From Adlercreutzia rubneri (GTDB lineage: Bacteria; Actinomycetota; Coriobacteriia; Coriobacteriales; Eggerthellaceae): 26,120 nucleotides of DNA. Below, in pieces: positions 13,986 through 22,279 of this stretch (its first letter is position 1; each line of letters begins with the position of its first letter). The stretch lies in contig NZ_WPOO01000029.1 in NCBI RefSeq assembly GCF_009755265.1, positions 1 to 26,120 on the forward strand, written 5' to 3'. Position numbers and translations under genes: made by a program. The notes beneath the pieces are model-generated. The model worked only from the letters and a program-made list of their open reading frames with translations, searched no databases and was not told the origin of the DNA.

Positions 13986-14546
13986 CTAATTAGGGGTTGA
14001 CGTCGGCATCTCTGCCGGCTCCCCCAGCTCCACTGTGTAGAGCGGCTTGTATTCGGCGCCGTCGCGGGAAAGCGTGCTCTTGAACAGTGTGACGGTGCGG
14101 GCGTGCGCCGGCAGCGGGAAGGCCAGTGGCGGTAGGGGCTTTTTCGGAATGCGCACCCGGCGCCCCAAGGTGATGTGAGGGCGGAAAGGCTTCGGGTCGA
14201 AGGGAACGTCGCGGGCGGTGAGTTCTTCGCGAACACGTTCGGCCAGGGCCTGAAGGGCCGGGTCGGGCGCCACGCCCAGCCAGAGCGTCGCGTCGGCGGG
14301 GCGGCCGAACTTTCCCAGGCCGTCGGGCGCAAGCGAAACAGGAGCCGAGCCAGCGCAAGCCACATCGAGGGCGTCCATGGCCCGACTTGCTTCGGCATCA
14401 TCGATGTCGCCGAGGAAGGCCAGCGTCAGATGGTAGGTGCTGCGGTCGAGAAAACGTCCCTCCAAAGACGCGCTTAGTCGGCGCGCTGCAGCCGCCGTGT
14501 CATCCGCGAAGTCGGCGGGTAGTTCCAGGGCGATGAATGCGCGCAT
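13986..14546 (-). CDS. thpR: RNA 2',3'-cyclic phosphodiesterase (2H family)
   Basis: The 186-residue protein has the two HxTx motifs of the 2H phosphoesterase superfamily, YHLTLAFLGDID (HLT at 39-41) and FRPHITLGRR (HIT at 124-126). Length and spacing match ThpR, formerly called 2'-5' RNA ligase. The family hydrolyses RNA 2',3'-cyclic phosphates to 2'-phosphates in vitro; the physiological role in bacteria is not settled. The start MRAFIALELP is the family's usual N-terminus and follows CGGAGGATCGCC. It stands alone, 99 bp downstream of the DegV gene on the same strand and convergent with the TipA-like gene. Confidence 0.93.
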   Translation of the reverse strand: MRAFIALELPADFADDTAAAARRLSASLEGRFLDRSTYHLTLAFLGDIDDAEASRAMDALDVACAGSAPVSLAPDGLGKFGRPADATLWLGVAPDPALQALAERVREELTARDVPFDPKPFRPHITLGRRVRIPKKPLPPLAFPLPAHARTVTLFKSTLSRDGAEYKPLYTVELGEPAEMPTSTPN

Positions 14547-14596
14547 GGCGATCCTCCGTTTCTCGATGCTGGTGCGCTGGTGTGGCGGTGTGGCAG

Positions 14597-14641
14597 GATG
14601 ACGGGCGAGCTGCTCCGCTTCGCTCCCCCTCTCGTCCCGTA
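14597..14641 (-). terminator. Possible terminator hairpin after the DegV gene
   Basis: An imperfect stem pairs ACGGG-CGAG near 14599-14607 with CTCG-T-CCCGT near 14632-14641 (one bulge). It lies directly after the DegV stop on the minus strand and lacks a T run, so support is modest. Confidence 0.35.
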
Positions 14642-14645
14642 CTTT

Positions 14646-15506
14646 CTAAGCGCTCGGCGTTTCGGTCATGAACAGGATGCCGAGGGTGCCCGGTCCGCAG
14701 TGACTCGAAATGGTGCAGCTGGCCGTGGTGGTGTAGATGGTACGGAACCCGCGCTCTTCCAGCAGCTTCCGCACGGCGGCGGCAACCTCGTCGCTCACGC
14801 CGGAATGAGTGATGAAGATCTCGTCCTTCACGATGTCGGTGTAGCGCGCCAGCGTGTCGCTTACGTAGCGCTCAAGCACCTTTTCCTGCTTGCCGCGGTA
14901 GAGCTTGCCCACCTTCATGGCGCCGCTCTGGTTGTCCACCAGGATGCCCGGCCGACAGCTGAGTTTGCCGCCCAGGTAGGCCACCAGCGTGGGGCAACGG
15001 CCGCCGGCGGCAAGGAACTCCATGGTGTCCAGTACAAACGACGCATGGGATCGGTTGTGCAGCTCGGAGGCCTCGCGGGCGATGTCGGCGGCGCTCATGC
15101 CCGCATCGCGCATGCGGCACGCTGCGAGCACCTGTAGGCCGATGCCGGTCGAGAGACTCTTGCCGTCGATGACGTAGACGCCCTCCATGTCGGCCGCCGC
15201 TGCGCTTGCGTTTTCGTAGGCGGAGGAAAGAGCGCTGCCCAGGTTGAAGTGGACGACCTTCGAGCCGTCGGCTGTCAGCTCGGCGAAGTGCTGCCGATAG
15301 GCCTCCGGCGAGCAGGCGCCCGTTTGGGGCAGCGACTTGTCCTCGTAGAAGCCGTCGAAGAGCACCTGGGGCGTGATGTCGATGTTGTCCAAGTGGTCGC
15401 GCCCGCGGAATTCGATGTGAAACGGAAAGCTGCGAACCTGGTAGTGCTCCCGCTGTTCCGGCGAGAGGTCGCACGTGCTGTCCGCGCTGATGATGACGTT
15501 AGGCAT
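14646..15506 (-). CDS. DegV family fatty-acid-binding protein
   Basis: From ATG 15506 the product is 286 residues (MPNVIISADSTCDLSPE), with GAAGGAAG just upstream; a TTG 15 nt earlier is less likely. DegV hallmarks are SADSTCDLS near the N-terminus, LPQTGACSPEAY, the lipid-contact loop FNLGSALSSAYENA, and TMEFLAAGGRCP with KLSCRPGILVDNQSG. The family binds fatty acids or acyl phosphates; in Firmicutes, FakB members feed host fatty acids to the kinase FakA. I see no fakA gene here. Members often occur as several paralogues per genome. It is a single gene, divergent from the HipA-like kinase. Confidence 0.93.
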   Translation of the reverse strand: MPNVIISADSTCDLSPEQREHYQVRSFPFHIEFRGRDHLDNIDITPQVLFDGFYEDKSLPQTGACSPEAYRQHFAELTADGSKVVHFNLGSALSSAYENASAAAADMEGVYVIDGKSLSTGIGLQVLAACRMRDAGMSAADIAREASELHNRSHASFVLDTMEFLAAGGRCPTLVAYLGGKLSCRPGILVDNQSGAMKVGKLYRGKQEKVLERYVSDTLARYTDIVKDEIFITHSGVSDEVAAAVRKLLEERGFRTIYTTTASCTISSHCGPGTLGILFMTETPSA

Positions 15507-15639
15507 GGTCACTTCCTTCAAAGGAGGTTGAAAAGTTGAAATGCATTGTATCGCTATTGTGGACAGTGGATGTCCTAAACGCGTCTCTGGCTTTTCTTGT
15601 AAGCGAGGCGAGCCTATGCAGGCGTTATTGCGCTCGTGC

Positions 15640-15645
15640 TACAAT
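15640..15645 (+). promoter_or_regulatory. Candidate -10 of the HipA-like kinase gene
   Basis: TACAAT at 15640-15645 lies 38 nt upstream of the ATG at 15684. The -35 position is weak. TACAAT recurs as the best -10 at several promoters in this window. Confidence 0.35.
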
Positions 15646-15683
15646 GGCTGAACTGTTTTGCGCGAATTGAAGGAGGTCGTTTC

Positions 15684-16610
15684 ATGGTGGAGATCGCTGA
15701 TCTGCGCGATTGCGCTCCGAGCGGCCTTTTCTATGGAGGGCGCGCGGGACAGAAAGAGGGCATTCTCATCGAAGGGGAGCCCTGGATTGCCAAGTATCCG
15801 CGCACGACGCGGGATTTGATGGGCAAGCATCTACCCTCGTACACCTCAAGTCCTGTTTCCGAATATCTGGGATCGCACATCTACGAGCTTTTGGGTATTC
15901 CCGTGCACGAGACAATGCTGGGATACCGTGCCGGGAAGATCGTCTGTGCCTGCCGCGACTTCACGTTCCCGAACGCGCGGCTCTTCGAGTTCAAGGAGAT
16001 CAAGAACGCCCTTTCCGATGACGATGCCGGGTTCAGTTCCGCTCCGTCCGATGGCGAGGTCATCCTGCTCGGCGACGTGCTGGCCGCTATCGAGACCTCC
16101 GATTTGCTGCGCAGGGTGCCGGGCGTACGTGAGCGGTTTTGGGACATGTTCGTGGCGGACGCCTTCATCAAGAACCCCGATCGCAACAACGGGAATTGGG
16201 GCGTTCTCATGACGGCGCCGATGACCTACGAGCTGGCGCCGGTCTACGACATGGGCAGTTCTCTCTTCAGCAAGCGCAGTCCGAGTGTGGCGGCGCATCG
16301 CCTGGGCGACGAAGAGGCCGAGCGCGAGGACGCCTTCGGAACGAACGTCTCGTGCTATCGGCTGCCGGATGGCGAAGGCGGCAGCGTCGCGATCCACCCC
16401 TTCGAGTACATGGCGAAGACGTCGAACCCCGATCTGACCGCCGCCATCAAGCGCTTTGCAGCCGCGGTGGACATGAGCGCCATCGACGCGCTCATCGACA
16501 GCGTGCCCGAGGAGGCTTACGGCATCGTGCTTCTATCGGATTCAATGCGCGCGGAGCACAAGCGGCTGCTGAGAAAACGTCTCGAAGAGGGTATCCTTCC
16601 GCTTCTCTAG
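15684..16610 (+). CDS. HipA/CtkA-like serine/threonine kinase, solitary
   Basis: Start ATG 15684 follows GAAGGAGGTCG, giving 308 residues. Kinase landmarks in order are a putative ATP-site lysine in EPWIAKYPR (Lys37), SEYLGSHIYELLGIP (59-73), the catalytic loop AFIKNPDRNNGNWGVL (160-175, Asp166 with downstream Asn) and the metal-binding YDMGSSL (Asp189). This is the HipA/CtkA fold. At 308 residues it is shorter than E. coli HipA (about 440) and closer to CtkA-type solitary kinases. No HipB-like antitoxin gene adjoins it, unlike classical hipBA. Possible roles are toxin-like phosphorylation of a translation factor or a signalling kinase; the substrate is unknown. It converges on the sirtuin gene with an 17-nt gap. 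Confidence 0.82.
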   Translation: MVEIADLRDCAPSGLFYGGRAGQKEGILIEGEPWIAKYPRTTRDLMGKHLPSYTSSPVSEYLGSHIYELLGIPVHETMLGYRAGKIVCACRDFTFPNARLFEFKEIKNALSDDDAGFSSAPSDGEVILLGDVLAAIETSDLLRRVPGVRERFWDMFVADAFIKNPDRNNGNWGVLMTAPMTYELAPVYDMGSSLFSKRSPSVAAHRLGDEEAEREDAFGTNVSCYRLPDGEGGSVAIHPFEYMAKTSNPDLTAAIKRFAAAVDMSAIDALIDSVPEEAYGIVLLSDSMRAEHKRLLRKRLEEGILPLL

Positions 16611-16627
16611 GAGCAGATCCTGGGTTT

Positions 16628-17380
16628 CTAGTATCCCAGTACCTTGCCGACGTTGGTGGCGATGCAGAGGTCGGCGTGGGCGTCGCGCGGAGTGGGGGTG
16701 CGGTTGATGATGGCCAAGTGATCGCCACTGAAGTAGTCGATGAGGCCCGCGGCCGGGTACACCGCCAGGCTCGTGCCGGCGATCACCAGCAGGTCGGCGC
16801 TAGCGATGGCGCGCACGGCCGCGGTCACGGTGCCGTCGTCCAGCGGCTCCTCGTATAGCACCACGTCCGGCTTCACGATGGTGCCGCACCTCGGGCAGCG
16901 CGGCACACCGTCGGGACTCTGCTTGCGCAGGGCCAGCAGCTCCTCCACGGTGTAGGGCGCGCCGCAGTCCATGCAGAAGTTGCGCCACACGCTGCCGTGC
17001 AGCTCCAGCACGTTTCGGCTGCCGGCTTTCTGGTGCAGCCCGTCGATGTTCTGGGTTACGACGGCTGAAAGCGTTCCTTCCCGTTCCAGCTCGGCCAGCT
17101 TGCGATGGGCGGCGTTGGGCTCGGCGTCCAGGGCCAGCATGCGGTCGCAGTAGAAGTCGAAGAACTCACGCGGATGGGCATCGAAGAAGCTGCGGGATAC
17201 CATGGTCTCGGGCGGATGGGGGTAGCGCTGGGCGTAGAGCCCGTCGGCGCTGCGGAAATCGGGGATGCCGCTTTCCGTGGACACGCCGGCACCCCCGAAG
17301 AACACCATACGGCCCGGCGCGCATTCGTCAATCCACTGGCGCAGCTGCTCAATGTCGCGTTCCGTTTGATCGATTGCCAT
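16628..17380 (-). CDS. Sir2-family NAD-dependent protein deacylase
   Basis: The product is 250 residues from ATG 17380 (MAIDQTERDI, with GGAAGGAA upstream). All sirtuin elements are intact: GGAGVSTESGIPDFR (29-43) for NAD binding, TQNIDGLHQKAG (109-120), catalytic His128 in ELHGS, a zinc site at Cys136, Cys139, Cys162 and Cys165, and GTSLAVYPAAG. I do not see the Ala-Tyr-Arg desuccinylase signature, so simple deacetylation is the default expectation. The gene is single, preceded by a 159-bp spacer after HsmA on the same strand, and faces the HipA-like gene tail to tail. Confidence 0.95.
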   Translation of the reverse strand: MAIDQTERDIEQLRQWIDECAPGRMVFFGGAGVSTESGIPDFRSADGLYAQRYPHPPETMVSRSFFDAHPREFFDFYCDRMLALDAEPNAAHRKLAELEREGTLSAVVTQNIDGLHQKAGSRNVLELHGSVWRNFCMDCGAPYTVEELLALRKQSPDGVPRCPRCGTIVKPDVVLYEEPLDDGTVTAAVRAIASADLLVIAGTSLAVYPAAGLIDYFSGDHLAIINRTPTPRDAHADLCIATNVGKVLGY

Positions 17381-17539
17381 GGCCCATTCCTTCCCCAACT
17401 CTGCCGCATTGCGTGGTCGCGGCGCTCGTGCGCCCTGTTCAGTATAGGCCAAAACCGATGCTGGGAGGTTGCCTTGCGAAGGGAAGGCCCGCGCCATCCG
17501 AGCGTGCGGAACCGCCGCCCGTGGTTTCGTGTCCCGGCC

Positions 17540-18082
17540 CTAATGCGAGAGAGCTGCGCCGCTGCCGGGGTGCTTTCCGTTGTGACCCGATTTCGGTTTG
17601 CGGGGCTTGTCGTCGTTGCGGTCGCGGGCGAACAGATAAGCGGCCAGGAGTCCTACGATCACGATGGCCGTGCCAATAGCGCATACCGCCCGCAGGTGGA
17701 TGGCCGGAATGCCCACGAGCATTCCGATGATGTAGGGCACAAGCCATACCAGCCAAACGACCGTGCTGAACGTGTGGAAGCGCTTTCGCGCCTTCTGGCT
17801 GCCGCGAAGATAGGTGACGGTGGCCCACATCGCATGCACGATCATGAGCGCGATAGCAAGCGCGCCTGTGATGCCGTGGATGCCGAAGCCGGTCACATTC
17901 GACTGGCTGGCGATGTTACTCATGATGAGGGTGCCCGTTGTGTCGCAGGTCAGGCCGGCCCAAAACAAGAGGACATATTTCAGGCTGAGCGATCCGTGGC
18001 GACGCTCGCCGAATACGCCCCACGTGTAAAAAAGCAGGGCCAGGGAGATGGCCACGGTGGCGATGATGAGCTCGATAGGCAT
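17540..18082 (-). CDS. HsmA-family small membrane protein
   Basis: The 180-residue protein has about five predicted membrane helices and a charged C-terminal tail (ARDRNDDKPRKPKSGHNGKHPG). LFYTWGVFGERRHGSL, LLFWAGLTCDTTGTLIM, HGITGALAIALMIVHAMWAT and RKRFHTFSTVVWLVWLVPYIIGM correspond to the conserved blocks of the HsmA family (TIGR03987-like) as I recall it. The conserved histidines inside helices hint at haem or metal binding, but the function is not established. Start ATG 18082 follows AAAGGAA. It is a lone gene between glutaminase and sirtuin on the same strand, with 122 bp and 159 bp on either side, so it is probably transcribed separately. Confidence 0.8.
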   Translation of the reverse strand: MPIELIIATVAISLALLFYTWGVFGERRHGSLSLKYVLLFWAGLTCDTTGTLIMSNIASQSNVTGFGIHGITGALAIALMIVHAMWATVTYLRGSQKARKRFHTFSTVVWLVWLVPYIIGMLVGIPAIHLRAVCAIGTAIVIVGLLAAYLFARDRNDDKPRKPKSGHNGKHPGSGAALSH

Positions 18083-18204
18083 GAGATTCCTTTCGTGGAT
18101 GGGGCGCCGGCCTTTATGCTTGCACCGGCAATGTGGACAAATTCATGCTGCGTGAGGCGCCGCACGACCAACCGCACAACTGACGCGCGCAACGTCTCGT
18201 TCTT

Positions 18205-19173
18205 CTAGGTTTCGACGAGATCGAAGTGGGTGTTGGAGAAGACGTTCAGATTCAAGCTCTTCATCAGGTGCTTGAGCGCCGCCTGGGCCTTCACGGAATT
18301 GCCCGCGTCATCCAGCGGCGGCGCGAAGGCGCACACGCCGAAAAGCCCGGGCATGACGCCGATGACGGCGCCGCCCACGCCGGTCTTCGCGGGCAGTCCC
18401 GTGGCATACAGCCAGTCGCCCGAGTGCTCGTAGAAGCCGACGGCGCTCATGAGCGCGACCACCTTGGAAGTGAGCTCCGCGCCGAACGCGCGCTGCTTCG
18501 TGAGGGGATTCACGCCGTCGTCGGCGATGGTGGCCGCCGAGATGGCCAGCTGCTCGGCCGTCACGCCCAGCGAGCATTGGCGCGTGTACAAATCAAGCGA
18601 CATCTCGGGATCGTCGTAGATGCGGCCGTATTCTTGCAGCAGCCAGGTGATGGAGCGGTTGTCGAAGTTCGTGGCGGATTCAGAATGGTACAACTCGTCG
18701 ATGAGCACCGGCTCGCTTCCCAGAAGCGCGGCCATGTTGTCGAAGATGGCCTTCCATTTCCCGTCGGCATCGCCGTGGGGCTCAACAAGTGAGCAGGCTG
18801 CTATGGCGCCGGCGTTCACGAGCGGCGTGGAAGGCCGGTCGTTTTCCAGCAGGATAGCGAAGATGGAGTTGAACGGCAGCCCCGTGGCGTCGGCGCCGAT
18901 GTCGTCAAGAATCGCCTGAGCCCCGTGCTGCTCTAGCGCCAGAATGGCCGTGTGCACCTTCGACACCGACTCGATACCGAAGCGGTAGTCGGTGTCGCCC
19001 ACGGAGATGAGTCGGCCGTCCGGCAGGCACAGACTGATGCCGAACAAACTGGGATTGATGTTCGCGAGATACGGGATATAATGCGCGTTCTGGCCGCCCT
19101 TGATGTCCTTGCAGGCTTCATAGGCGTCGTGTACCGCGGTGCTGATCTGGTCGAAGGTGAGACGGGTGATCAT
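18205..19173 (-). CDS. glsA: Glutaminase A
   Basis: The 322-residue protein belongs to the serine-dependent glutaminase family, hydrolysing L-glutamine to glutamate and ammonia in the cytoplasm. It is related in fold to beta-lactamases. Landmarks are the nucleophile motif S-x-x-K in IESVSKVHTAILALE, PFNSIFAILLEND, PLVNAGAIAACSL, YTRQCSLGVTAEQLA, and the Gly-rich LPAKTGVGGAVIGVMPG. Length is typical of bacterial GlsA (about 305-330). Start ATG 19173 follows GAGGAG. It is divergent from the HAD gene across 120 bp. No glutamate/GABA antiporter or decarboxylase is adjacent, so an acid-resistance role cannot be argued from context. Confidence 0.95.
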   Translation of the reverse strand: MITRLTFDQISTAVHDAYEACKDIKGGQNAHYIPYLANINPSLFGISLCLPDGRLISVGDTDYRFGIESVSKVHTAILALEQHGAQAILDDIGADATGLPFNSIFAILLENDRPSTPLVNAGAIAACSLVEPHGDADGKWKAIFDNMAALLGSEPVLIDELYHSESATNFDNRSITWLLQEYGRIYDDPEMSLDLYTRQCSLGVTAEQLAISAATIADDGVNPLTKQRAFGAELTSKVVALMSAVGFYEHSGDWLYATGLPAKTGVGGAVIGVMPGLFGVCAFAPPLDDAGNSVKAQAALKHLMKSLNLNVFSNTHFDLVET

Positions 19174-19223
19174 GGTGCGCTCCTCGCTCCTTGGTGAGAG
19201 TTTTCCTCATGGTACGCCGCTAC

Positions 19224-19254
19224 TTGCACCCTTTGCCTCCATTTGTCCTACAAT
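19224..19254 (+). promoter_or_regulatory. Candidate promoter of the HAD phosphatase gene
   Basis: TTGCAC (19224-19229) and TACAAT (19249-19254) are separated by 19 bp, slightly long. The -10 lies 39 nt upstream of the ATG. Confidence 0.35.
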
Positions 19255-19293
19255 GGTGATAACCTGTTTACCGATTTTTCCAGAAAGGCTTCC

Positions 19294-19944
19294 ATGAACG
19301 ACATTCAGGGCGTGCTGTTCGATGCGGATGGCACGCTGATCGACACCTACGACATCATTCTCACTTCGATGCGCTATGCTGTGAACGACGTGTTGGGCTG
19401 TGCGCTTGACGACGCCGAGCTGATGGCGGGGGTTGGCACGCCGCTTTACGACCAGATGCTGCACTTTACCGGCGGCGACGAGGCGCGGGCTACGGAGATC
19501 ACGCAGATCTATCGTGATCACAACGACGGCGTCCACGACGCGCGCATTCGCGCCTTCGGCGACACGAAGGCGGCGCTCGAGCGGTTTCAGGCGGCGGGCA
19601 TCCCGATGGGCGTAGTCACGTCGAAGCGTCACGCCATGGCCCAGCGCGGGCTTGAAATGAGCGGCATCGCCGGCTACTTCCAATTCCTCATCGGCCACGA
19701 CGATTGGCCCGAGCACAAGCCGGCGCCTGGCCCCATCCTGCGAGGCTGTGAGCTTTTGGGCACAGCGCCGGAACGCAGTCTCTATGTGGGCGACAGCCCC
19801 TTCGACATCCAGGCTGGTAACGCTGCTGGCTGCGCTACCGTTGCCGCCCTCTGGGGCATGTTCCCGCGCGAGGCCCTGGCGGCCGAGCGTCCCACATTCA
19901 TGTGCGATTCGCTAACAGAACTCGCGGATCGGCTGGGCATCTAG
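19294..19944 (+). CDS. HAD-superfamily phosphatase (Gph/PpaX-like)
   Basis: From ATG 19294 the protein is 216 residues. HAD motif I is LFDADGTLIDT (residues 8-18, two catalytic Asp), motif II is VVTSKRH, motif III is the Lys in EHKPAPGPI, and motif IV is YVGDSPFDIQAGNAAGC. A helical cap lies between motifs I and II. This is the layout of phosphoglycolate phosphatase and pyrophosphatase PpaX; exact substrate cannot be read from sequence. The Shine-Dalgarno is weak (GAAAGG). The gene is monocistronic, divergent from glutaminase and followed by a 130-bp gap before the MFS gene. Confidence 0.9.
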   Translation: MNDIQGVLFDADGTLIDTYDIILTSMRYAVNDVLGCALDDAELMAGVGTPLYDQMLHFTGGDEARATEITQIYRDHNDGVHDARIRAFGDTKAALERFQAAGIPMGVVTSKRHAMAQRGLEMSGIAGYFQFLIGHDDWPEHKPAPGPILRGCELLGTAPERSLYVGDSPFDIQAGNAAGCATVAALWGMFPREALAAERPTFMCDSLTELADRLGI

Positions 19945-20002
19945 GCCAGCTTACAGCTGCACAACCATATCGCGCTTTCAGCAAGTAGCGCCGATGTTCT
20001 CT

Positions 20003-20024
20003 CGTACTATGGCTTCTTGGTACG
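20003..20024. promoter_or_regulatory. Small inverted repeat upstream of the MFS gene
   Basis: CGTAC (20003-20007) and GTACG (20020-20024) flank 12 nt, and GCGCT/AGCGC (19972-19976, 19987-19991) forms another short pair just before. They could be the HAD-gene terminator or an operator for the transporter. TACTAT at 20005-20010 is a possible -10. Confidence 0.25.
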
Positions 20025-20074
20025 AAGCGCAGCGCGCTCTTTGAGCCCTGCGACGCAAAATAGGAGTTGCTGAT

Positions 20075-21484
20075 ATGGCTGTTCAAAACAAGCAGATCGC
20101 AAAACACCGCCAGGCGATGATCGTGGTGCTGTTCGCGTGCAACCTGCTTGCCTCTTTGATGCAGTCGCTCATGAACGTCGCGCTCGACTATGTTTCGGCA
20201 GAGTACCACGTGAGCCTGTCCGAGGCGAACCTGCTGGTGCTCGGCTATTCCATCGTGGCGGGTATTGTCATTGTGCTTGCAGCCCTCTCGCTCCACCGCT
20301 TCGGTTTGAGGAAGGTCATGCTCTTCGGGCTGATCGTGTCGTTCGTCGGCTCCATGCTTGGCGTGGTGGCCTGGAATTTTCCCTCCTTGGTGGCGGCGCG
20401 ACTCATTCAGGCCGTTGCCACGGGCCTCTATTTCCCCGTCGTGAACGAGGCCCTGCTCAATCTTTCACCTAAAAATGGGGCTGGTCGTCTGCTTGCCGTC
20501 AATAGCGGTATTATCGGAATAGGGCTTGCGGTGGCTCCCATCGTTGCGGGCCTTGTCATTACCTATTGGGGGTTGCGGGTGCTGTTCGCCATTCCCACAG
20601 TGGCGGCATTCGTCCTCTTTTTCATTGCGCGTCGCACGATCGTCGATATTATGCCGCGTCAGAAGCTGCCCGTCGACGGACTGAGCGTCGTGCTCATTGC
20701 CGTGGGGCTTTCCGCCTTCATGATCGGTTTAAACGAGGTTACGCGCAACCCGCTGCCGATGGCGGCGCTCATGATCGCGGGAATTGTCGTGTGTGCGTGG
20801 TTCATCCACCGTCAAGGACGCCTCGCCCATCCGCTTTTGGACATGCGTCCGCTTCGCAACAAGACCTATGCTCTGGGCGAGACCCTCATCGTTCTCAGCT
20901 ATATGAGCTCAATTTACCTCAGTCTGCTCATTCCGCTTTATTTGGAAGGGGTGGCGGGTTTCACGCCGTTCATCGCTGGTTGCTTGCTGGCTCCGGCGAC
21001 GCTGTGCTATGCGGGTCTGTGCTTTGTCAGCGGCCGGATGCTCGGGAAGGCGGGGGTGTGGCCGCTTGTACCCGTCGGATTCGGCGTGTGCCTTGTCGGG
21101 TTCGTGGCGCTTGCGGTGTTCACGCGGCTCGATCTTGCGCTGGCCATCGTGGGCTGCATGGCGCTTGCGTGCGCGGGAATCGGCACCGAGTATCCTGCGA
21201 TTAAGAGCGTCGATCTGGAAGTGCTCGACCCCGAGCTGTCCGCGAGCGGCTCGTCGATCCATTCCACTTTGGTGCAGATCGCAGGATCTATTTCGTCGGC
21301 GCTCTTCGTCGGTCTCATGTCGGGGCAGGTTCATCATTTGATGGCCGATGGCATGGCGAAAGCGCAGGCCTACAGCGCAGGTTTCTCGACCACCGTGTAC
21401 CTGGCGGTCGCCTTTGTAGTGGTAGCGGCCATCTTATCGGTGGTTTACGCGCGCCATGTGGTCAAGCTGACCCGTGGGAAGTAG
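20075..21484 (+). CDS. MFS transporter, DHA2-type drug exporter
   Basis: This 469-residue polytopic protein has 12 to 14 hydrophobic segments. After the first helix, MNVALDYVSAEYHVS is the usual start of EmrB/QacA-type exporters. RFGLRKVMLFGLIVSFVGS is the loop 2-3 MFS motif, ARLIQAVATGLYFPV corresponds to the A-R-x-x-Q-G-x-G-A motif (here AVATG), and NSGIIGIGLAVAPIVAGLV is the antiporter motif C region. It probably exports hydrophobic compounds using the proton gradient. Several acidic in-membrane residues of QacA-like pumps cannot be checked without alignment. Start ATG 20075 follows TAGGAG. No regulator is immediately upstream; the TipA- and AraC-type regulators in the window are not adjacent on this strand. 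Its last 23 nt overlap the convergent GNAT gene. Confidence 0.88.
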   Translation: MAVQNKQIAKHRQAMIVVLFACNLLASLMQSLMNVALDYVSAEYHVSLSEANLLVLGYSIVAGIVIVLAALSLHRFGLRKVMLFGLIVSFVGSMLGVVAWNFPSLVAARLIQAVATGLYFPVVNEALLNLSPKNGAGRLLAVNSGIIGIGLAVAPIVAGLVITYWGLRVLFAIPTVAAFVLFFIARRTIVDIMPRQKLPVDGLSVVLIAVGLSAFMIGLNEVTRNPLPMAALMIAGIVVCAWFIHRQGRLAHPLLDMRPLRNKTYALGETLIVLSYMSSIYLSLLIPLYLEGVAGFTPFIAGCLLAPATLCYAGLCFVSGRMLGKAGVWPLVPVGFGVCLVGFVALAVFTRLDLALAIVGCMALACAGIGTEYPAIKSVDLEVLDPELSASGSSIHSTLVQIAGSISSALFVGLMSGQVHHLMADGMAKAQAYSAGFSTTVYLAVAFVVVAAILSVVYARHVVKLTRGK

Positions 21485-21935
21485 GGCACAGGCGCATATG
21501 CAGGATGGGGAAGGGGTCGCCCATGCCGTCGGTTTCCGAGCGGTCGAACACCTCGAAGCCGTAGTGCCCGTAGAAGCCGACGGCTTGCTCGTTCTGCTCG
21601 TTTACATCCACGAGGGTGGCGCCGTGCTCGCTTACGGCATGGTCGAGCAGGAGTGAGCCCAGCCCGCAGCCGCGAAGGGACGGGTGGATGAACAGCATCT
21701 CGATCATAGTGCCATCGACACCGATAAAGCCTACGACCTGGCCATTCTCGTCCCGGCAAACCGCCAGGTGCGCGACGGATGCAATCGCATCTGGCACATA
21801 GGCCGCAATGCGCTCGATATCATCCGGCGTGAGAAACGTGTGCGTTGCCTCAACCGAAGCTCGCCAGCAGGCGACCAGCTCGGCTAGCGGGCCCGTGTCG
21901 TCGCCAAGCTCAATGTCTTCGATGCGGAATGCCAT
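21462..21935 (-). CDS. GNAT-family N-acetyltransferase
   Basis: From ATG 21935 (MAFRIEDIELG, with GGAAGGAGC upstream) the protein is 157 residues. The acetyl-CoA site is visible as MLFIHPSLRGCGLGSLLLDHAV (Q/R-x-x-G-x-G/A motif as RGCGLG), followed by LVDVNEQNEQAVGFYGHYGFEVFDRSETD, which is the usual GNAT C-terminal beta strand and helix (N-x-x-A-x-x-F-Y). The phrase ATHTFLTPDDIERI near residue 30 and ILHMRL at the end resemble the YjaB/PanZ-like putative acetyltransferase branch. Substrate unknown. It overlaps the MFS gene tail to tail by 23 nt. Confidence 0.9.
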   Translation of the reverse strand: MAFRIEDIELGDDTGPLAELVACWRASVEATHTFLTPDDIERIAAYVPDAIASVAHLAVCRDENGQVVGFIGVDGTMIEMLFIHPSLRGCGLGSLLLDHAVSEHGATLVDVNEQNEQAVGFYGHYGFEVFDRSETDGMGDPFPILHMRLCPTSHGSA

Positions 21936-22279
21936 TGTGCTCCTTCCGTGCACGCATGAAACTTTGAGGACTATAGCATACCGTGCTGCAGCGGTCGGGG
22001 TGCTGCTCGTGCGCTGCTTCTATCAGTACTTCCGGTGCGAGACGAGAGCACCCATGAACGAGACGGGCTCTTCGCGGCGATACCTTGTTGCTCTTTGACA
22101 AAACAGTAAACGGCGGTAAAAGAAGTTCAAAACAGTAAAGCGCTGGGAGACGCTACGGAACCGCAGCGACCGCGGCTTAGGCGGGGCAGAAGCGTGAGCC
22201 GGACGTGCCGAAGTTGCACTTGAACGGAGAGGAAGGGGCGTGGTTCAATGGGTACTCTGATCGGGTAAGGAGGTGCGAA
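21936..22279. other. Intergenic region with direct repeats, between divergent GNAT and AraC genes
   Basis: No gene is seen. TTGACA at 22095-22100 is a perfect -35 but lacks a good -10. AAAACAGTAAA occurs exactly twice, at 22100-22110 and 22129-22139 (29-bp period, close to three helical turns), with a related GGTAAAAG between them. This is typical of a pair of regulator half-sites, perhaps for the AraC-type protein downstream. TTGAAC (22220-22225) and TTCAAT (22244-22249) make a possible second promoter. The region is AT-rich only around 22085-22140. Confidence 0.45.
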
